A stretch of 64,000 nucleotides of DNA, from contig CM050454.1 in the NCBI GenBank assembly GCA_027563935.2, forward strand, positions 47,086,596 to 47,150,595, given 5' to 3'. The stretch is from Costus lasius. Its lineage: Eukaryota; Streptophyta; Magnoliopsida; Zingiberales; Costaceae. The notes under the pieces were generated by a model, which saw nothing but the letters and a program-made list of their open reading frames with translations, did no database searches and had not been told where the DNA came from. Below, in pieces: positions 58,137-64,000 of this stretch (within the stretch, counting starts at the first letter, position 1; each line of letters begins with the position of its first letter). A program made the position numbers and the translations under genes.

Positions 58137-61100
58137 ACTGGACTTGTTTTAAATGACCATGGCTCCCACTATTTTAAACTCGAATTGACAACCCACAAAG
58201 TCAATCGGGAAGTTTAAGATTTCCTAGTGAGATGGGATCCTTATTTCACATGAGGCTTTGCATCCCACGAGGGTGGGATGAGATGCACAAAGTAACCCAT
58301 GCTGCCTAAGGTAGGCGCGCCGGCCGATTGCTCCAAGCAACTCCCCTTGTTGAGACAGTCTGGGCATTTCATGTCCAGCGAGGGCTGGATACAACATGAA
58401 ACCTTTACCTCTCAACGATGCCTCTAGACTTTCACCATGCGCCCAGAACATGTGAACTTCTAGTCAAGTCCATTCCTAACCGTTATGCCCAGGGCCAACG
58501 AGTTTCCTTGCGAAGGCACGCCCAGGTTAAAACTGGACTGGGGAAACCAATGCCACCACACACTTTCTAAAGATAAGTGGGTGTGTCCCACGAGGGTGGG
58601 AAACAATTCACAACTCCACTGATCGATAGCTTAGTGAGGGCTACGCGTTATAAGGCTACCAGACTTGATATTTTAATTTAGGGTTTTTGTTTAAGGTCTC
58701 ATCATCTCAGTTTTATCTTATGTCTATCATTATAGGCATGCAATCCTATGGTGATAACATAACGATAAAACATTTCAGGCATGCTTCTGCAGATAATAAT
58801 AAAAGCAGTAAAGGATGATGTGATCATATCCTATACAAGACATTGAACCAATCCATGCCATGAAATAGGTTCAACTCTTGTCCTAGAACTCAAGCCCCAA
58901 AAACTAGACCTAGCCTAGCCGACCTCTAGCTTGAACTTCAAGGTTGGCTCCAAGGTCCTTCTCTCATGGTTTAGCTCTCAAACCCTAGAGGTACACTTTA
59001 AAAGTTCCCCATAGGTTCGGCCAATGCCATGGTCTTCCTCCAAGGAAGGTGCGCCACCATGCAAGGGGCCAAGATTTCTTGCGCCACCAAGCAACCAAGC
59101 ACCAGCTTGCATGCGCCACCTTGCATGCTTGCGCCATCAAGCAAGATGCGAGCATCAAGGTCCAAGAAGGATGCGCCTAGCCCTTAATCTTCCTCTTAAT
59201 AATGAAAAAGATGGCACGCAGGCCGCACAAGGATACATCACAGGCATGCAAGAGGGGCTTGACTCATGATCACAACATTATGCACAATCAAGGTATTTAC
59301 TCATGCAATTCTACATGCTCATGAAAAACATAAAATCTGAAATTTTACTTTTTCATAAAACCAGTTTCTTTTTCTCATCTTCTTCTCACAAGTCTTTTGG
59401 TTTATTGCGATTTATTTTTCATGATGATTTCAGAGATCCTTTCGGCTGGCAATTTTGTCAGATCAAGAGACTTGGCCAGTCCGAAGACACAATGCCCGTC
59501 CTACTTGACAAAATTACGTGCGCCTTTGATCTTTAAATCAAACAAGAAAAATAGTCCAAAAATTCCAAAAGAGATTGAGAGGATGATAGAAACAAGAAAC
59601 CCTAATTTTTCTACTTTTAGAAAAATCGATTGCCATGCATCATGCTATTTACGAAAATAGAGATATGGCATGTGAGCATGGAAGAAAAGCATAAAACATC
59701 ATTCGAGTCTTGCAAGTTGCTCTGATACCACTATTGGGAAACCCCAGGGACATTTTACAATTTTCAGAGTTATAGACATACATTTTTCGCAGCGGAAGAA
59801 TGTCCCCGAAACAGGCCAGTCCCAAAAACCCAGTGAAGATCGCATGCAAGGGAGTCGACACGATAAGTTAGGAAATACCTTAAGAGCAATGTGGAGCGAT
59901 GCCGATGTAGGCGTCCAAGTGTACGGCCTCTGCAGTCTCGCACACACGGATCTCTTGAGTTCTCTTCTTCCACGCCCGGTGCTAGCCTCGGGAAGAAGAT
60001 CCAATCCTTAGGGAGATGTTTTACTTCTCTTGCGCCACCCAGAGAAAAGATGCACCAAGTGAAAAGGGAAAACCGCCCAAGCCGCCAAGCCCTAGATCTC
60101 CTTGCGCCAAGAGGAAAGGAGGAAGAGGCTTGCGGTTATGGAAGATGCGCCCTTGCTCCAAGCACTCGCCCCTCTCCTTGTGTTCACGCCTTCAAGGATT
60201 GATTACCCATAAGAGGGGGCGACTAGGGTCACATTTATAGGGCAAGAGGCGGTTAGGGTAATGGCTAGGATCATGACAAGTGTAGGGCTAGGATGAGGAG
60301 GTTTGAGACAAGGAAAGTCTCCAAGACATTTCCATAATTCTCATTCAACCTTTCCTTTTGTTCCCACGCCTTTCCTTGTGCGCCAAGGCCTTGCCTTGCG
60401 CCTCAAGCAATGCCATAAAGTCATTCATTCCATCCTAGCAAGAGAGGGGAGGCACCCTTTACTTCCATAATGAAGCAAAGGCGCCAACATGACCCCATTA
60501 TGCCCCTAGGCGCCTAATGGTTCATGTTTCTCCCCATTATACCCTTTTAGCCTCTCATCTCTTCATCAAAACTTGTCATTGGGCCTCATTGGATAATGAG
60601 CTAGCCCAGACTTCATTACATGGGTTGATTAAGCACTTGGATCCAATCCAATGCAACCCTAATCCAAATGTGACCAACCATGGTCAAATACGGGTCAACT
60701 TGCCAAAAATGAAGTTTGGCTCCAATAACATTCTTCCATCTCATCAGGCCCATTGGCGCTGATGAAATCTCCCAATTAGATCCGAGTTATCCAATAACTC
60801 GATCATAAGGCTTCCCGATCAATACGAGAACTCAAGTATCAAGGTGTGCGACCCTGTAGGTTCCTCTGACGCTGGCAGTAGTGACCAGAGGTCATCACAA
60901 GCAGTGAGTGGCACATAGCAGTGCATCGCTGCTACCCAGGTCGTTGGAATGGATATCGACATCGACATCCCCATCATCGCAACTAGGTACAGATGCATTG
61001 CAGTCTCTTTGCCGTACTGATATCCGATTGGACAAGTGTGTCACCACTTGTTTTCATCCAATCTCATGGCTATGACTAAAACAGGTTCTCACCTGGGTAT

Positions 61101-61260
61101 GGCCATACACTCTCAGTCATAGAACCATAAAGGAGCTCCACTCAGGTACATCGATTAGGGATAATTATTTGAGCACAGATCCAATCTGTCTCCAGGGACA
61201 TTATCATGTAAGTACACAATCGCAGGTGTAGTCAAACAATGATAACGACAATGCCAGAAT
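58038..61260 (-). mobile_element. Cop2 fragment I: gag start, leader and 5' LTR, inverted
   Basis: The minus strand carries a Cop2 LTR (61260 to 59732, its terminal CA mutated to TA), primer site (59719-59730), full leader with all three hairpins (58586-58601, 58374-58389, 58263-58278) and only about 14 codons of gag (ATG at 58084). The LTR lacks about 350 bp internally (junction near 61139) and is truncated at 61260 before its first ~90 bases. Gag-pol is otherwise absent. Confidence 0.88.
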
Positions 61261-61479
61261 GAGAGTATAGCAACAGCGAATAGAGAGTATAGCAAATCAT
61301 CCAAATATGTCGGTACAACCAAATCGAAATCAAATAACAACAGCGATTAAGACGCGAGAATCCGTAGCAGTAGGAGGCAAGAAGTTTGTAAAGTCATCCT
61401 TCGCTACACGAGTTTAAGATCAACATGAATTAGTGAGCTCAAATAAGCACGAGAATAGGAATGAGATACTCACAAAATC
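61261..61479. other. No gene recognised
   Basis: Short unique stretch with a duplicated gagagtatagcaa (61261 and 61285), then sequence leading to the Athila-like ORF end. Confidence 0.5.
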
Positions 61480-62910
61480 CTACTCATCTGAATGCATCTC
61501 CTCCTCGTCTTCTTCCGCTGGGGTAGCAGCCATGGGATCATGAGAAGCTCCCTCACCTGCATCACTGTAGATACCACCTCTCCTGGGATCTTCGTAGTTA
61601 AAACGATCATAGAGGAAATTCCCCATGTCCTCTATATAGTTTCCCAACGCCTCGATATCCATGTGAATGTGACTTATCTACTCATGTATTCCTCCTATGC
61701 CTCCCATCACCCTCTCCATACGCTGCTCTTGCCAATACAATTGTGCAGTGATAGTCTGAAACCCTGGGTCTCAGTAACTCTACCAATCTCTCTGATCTGG
61801 GGCTGCATGATGTGAGGATGATCCGGCAGCTCCCTGAGGCGGTGGCTCGGTGACTCTAGGTGGAGAGGAGTCAATGCCTATACCAAGTGGGTCATCACCC
61901 CAAGTAGAAGGTGGTGGTGGCAATGATGTCTCCGGTGCAGGTGTAGCATAAGATATACAGCTTGGCGACAGCTTCCAATTTTTAAGGTTCTGCACTGAGG
62001 TCCGTTCGGGGTTAGGCAATGGCAACATGGGAAGCCCAGGCTATAGGATCAAACAATATGTATCTCCATCACGCTGAATCATCTTCATTGCCATGCATGA
62101 CTCAATATCTATCATTGAATTTCCTCTAGCAACCTCGATCCCATAGGGCGCAATCCCTAGATGTAGTGCTATAGGAGTAAGAAAACCTCCTATCACTATA
62201 GCTCCCTTCTTGGCCCTTGACACTTTACTCAGGTGTCTCATGAAAAAGAAAGCTATATCCACTGTGTAACCATGAAGCATACTCCAAAACAGGAATAACT
62301 CAGCATGAGTGACAATACCATCATTGTCCCCTCGCCCGAATATGGTGTGTGTGAGAACACGGTGGGCATATCTGATGCAGGGGTTTGATATTCTTGAGGC
62401 TCTTGCTGTTGATGCTAAAAATCTGGTGTCTAATGATATCTGGTTCCAAAAGATATGCTCCATTAATCCAATGAGTGGCTCTGTGCGTCCCTTCCATGGG
62501 AAGTGAAATACACGCCGAATTTCCTTGAAAGAGAGTCTCCTCTCTTCATTCATCATCCTAAATCTGATCTTTCCTTTAGCTATGTGATCCATGTATTCCT
62601 CCCAACTTACCTCCAGGCTACTAAGAAATTCTAGAATAACAGGTAAGAATGTTTCAGGTGTCATTTCAAAAAATTCTCTCAAACCCATTCTGTTATACAT
62701 CCAAAACACATCATCTTTCAATCCAAGGGTCTCTAAAGTTCTAACATCAGTGTATTTTATTTTTACAATGCGTCGAGCAAGTAGCATGTTGTATCTTAGC
62801 TCTTGCTCCTCATCTAGAAACATGATACCGAACGGATTCGGTGGTGGCATTGGAGATTCAGCGAGGGCTTTCCCTTTTTTCTTTGATAATGTTTTCTTAG
62901 GAGCTGCCAT
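61480..62910 (-). pseudogene. Athila-like / plant-transposon ORF1 protein
   Basis: The frame opens at ATG 62910 (a TTG 12 bases upstream is less likely) and is clean for 289 codons to a TAG at 62041. The same frame then continues with meaningful sequence to 61480, interrupted by stops at 61780, 61771 and 61678: about 476 codons in all. It has a Lys-rich N-terminus (TLSKKKGKAL). A conserved-looking block follows: LETLGLKDDVFWMYNRMGL, TPETFLPVILEFLSSLEV, IRFRMMNEERRLSFKEI, RVFHFPWKGRTEPL, HAELFLFWSMLHGYTVDIA and IALHLGIAPYG. The tail is Pro-rich (PETSLPPPPSTW, TEPPPQGAAG) and ends acidic (EEDEEEMHSDE). The block resembles the ORF1 domain of Athila-type Gypsy elements and related 'putative plant transposon protein' families. 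I recognise the family, not a biochemical role. Host and element boundaries are not visible. Confidence 0.7.
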
Positions 62911-64000
62911 GATATCGTGCAAGAGAAATAAATCACAACTGAGGAAAAATCAAGAGCTGAAAATGTTACCAAAGGTTGTGCGTGGCTGGAAGCAGGGCTG
63001 GTTTTCACGCTTCAAATCTAGACTTCTGGTAGAAGATCGAGCTTTGAATTCTCTTGGGGTATGATCTCCTTCCTCCCTTGAAGATCTCTGAGCCTGGAAG
63101 CAAGCCAATCGTCGCTCGGACTGGGAGAATCGAGGGGGGCAAAATCGCAGCAGAAAACCTTCAGCACACATGAAAACGAGCTCGATCGAGCTTGAAATCG
63201 TCAAGATCTTCGCTTGGAATCGGATGAAAGTTGTAGAGAGAAGTCGTACGAAGGCTAGGGAAGCGAAAACTCAAAGAAAAAAAATGCAAGGTTGGTGCAA
63301 AATCGGGCAAAGAGGTTCAAAGAATAGTGCGCCAAACCCTAAATACGACACATGAATACATGGGGTCGGATGCAATTACGGTACCGCGTGAGGAATACGG
63401 CAGTGCCGTATAATGTGATGGAGGCAGTAGCCCTGCCCTGAGGAGATCTACTAGGGCTAAAAGGAAACCCATCCGATATAGGTTCCCTTAGGGTCCCCTC
63501 TCTTGCATTGCATTTAGGATAGTTTACCTTTTCAATAAAGTCATGCATCATGCAGTCATTTATGGCAAGTCCAATTGTAGTAGGTTGTGCATTGTAAGTC
63601 ATGAGTTTTTATGTAACCGTGCATCATAGTAGGGTAGTACATGCATGCATTAGGACATATATTTAGCAGGTACTCAAGCTAGGAATCGGCTCAAGCTTCA
63701 CTCAAGACCCACTCACCAAGTTCAGCTTAAGAAAGGAAAGGAGACTTCAAAGCCAACTTCACTTCAAACCATGGATCAATTAACTTGCTAGCTCCACTTC
63801 CATCTTTGTTGAGCGCAACTTCAATGAGGAAATCAGCCAACTCAGCTCTCATCCATTCAAATATGCGCCAGCCCAAGAGGAGAAAGAATTCGAAATCAGC
63901 CATCAAGATCCACAATCAAAGGAGTGCAATTATTGGGAGTTTCCAACAATGTTTACCACCCACACAAGAATGGAAGTTTTCTCACATTTCAAGGATGCTT
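62911..64000. other. Upstream region of the Athila-like ORF; otherwise unrecognised
   Basis: It contains a palindrome pair (tacggtaccg 63377-63386; tacggcagtgccgta 63396-63410) of the type found in element E. ORFs 62591-63064 (plus) and 62950-63204 (minus) overlap and have no domain. From 63411 to 64000 I see no gene, LTR end or repeat shared with the window. Confidence 0.5.

Overview
This window is plant nuclear repeat DNA. It is built almost entirely of LTR retrotransposons nested inside one another, and I see no credible host gene, tRNA, rRNA or CRISPR array. The Copia lineages have 1.7-1.95 kb LTRs, an initiator-Met tRNA primer site, a leader of about 1.6-1.9 kb and a single gag-pro-int-RT-RNaseH frame, which is the BARE-1/Angela style. 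With chromovirus-like Gypsy pieces and an Athila/Tat-type non-autonomous element, this points to a large angiosperm genome, probably a monocot. The species cannot be read from the sequence.

Family names used here are local: Cop1, Cop2 and Cop3 (Copia), Gyp (Gypsy), element E (large non-autonomous Gypsy-like) and Ath (Athila-like ORF).

Left part (1-25165): Gyp1 (minus, 1-4232) carries a solo Cop1 LTR (266-1943, TSD acaag). It abuts a Cop3 LTR (4233-5711, resuming 24092-24105). That LTR is split by a complete but dead Cop2 element B (plus, 5712 to 24091, TSD gggga). The end of B's 3' LTR is split by a complete, young Cop1 element A (minus, 14904-24083, TSD tccca). A Cop2-like LTR half (24106-25137) and a sliver of reverse Cop3 LTR follow.

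Middle (25138-40763): the reverse Cop3 LTR is split by Cop1 element C (minus, 25166-35274, TSD acggg). C has an uninterrupted 1294-codon polyprotein and a compound 3' LTR. Next comes a badly decayed Copia integrase region split by a solo Cop2 LTR (37349-39296, TSD ctttt), then anonymous AT-rich DNA and a decayed LTR fragment related to E.

Right part (40764-64000): a Cop3 element F keeps its 5' LTR and leader. Element E (minus, 42391-50046, TSD gatct, tRNA-Asp primer site) is inserted in that LTR. A Gyp2 copy (50942-55158) with a large internal deletion follows. Then come a Cop1 fragment with the order internal-LTR-internal (55159-58010), an inverted Cop2 5' end (58038-61260), and an Athila-like ORF pseudogene (61480-62910).

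Functionally, element C alone has an open set of Copia proteins. It could in principle have served A, the Cop1 solo LTRs and other relatives. Element E has no polymerase and would need a partner. The most unusual structures are a duplicated primer-site segment inside E's LTR, a conserved set of three covarying hairpins in the Copia leaders, the gag-like zinc-knuckle ORF of E, and several recombination scars.
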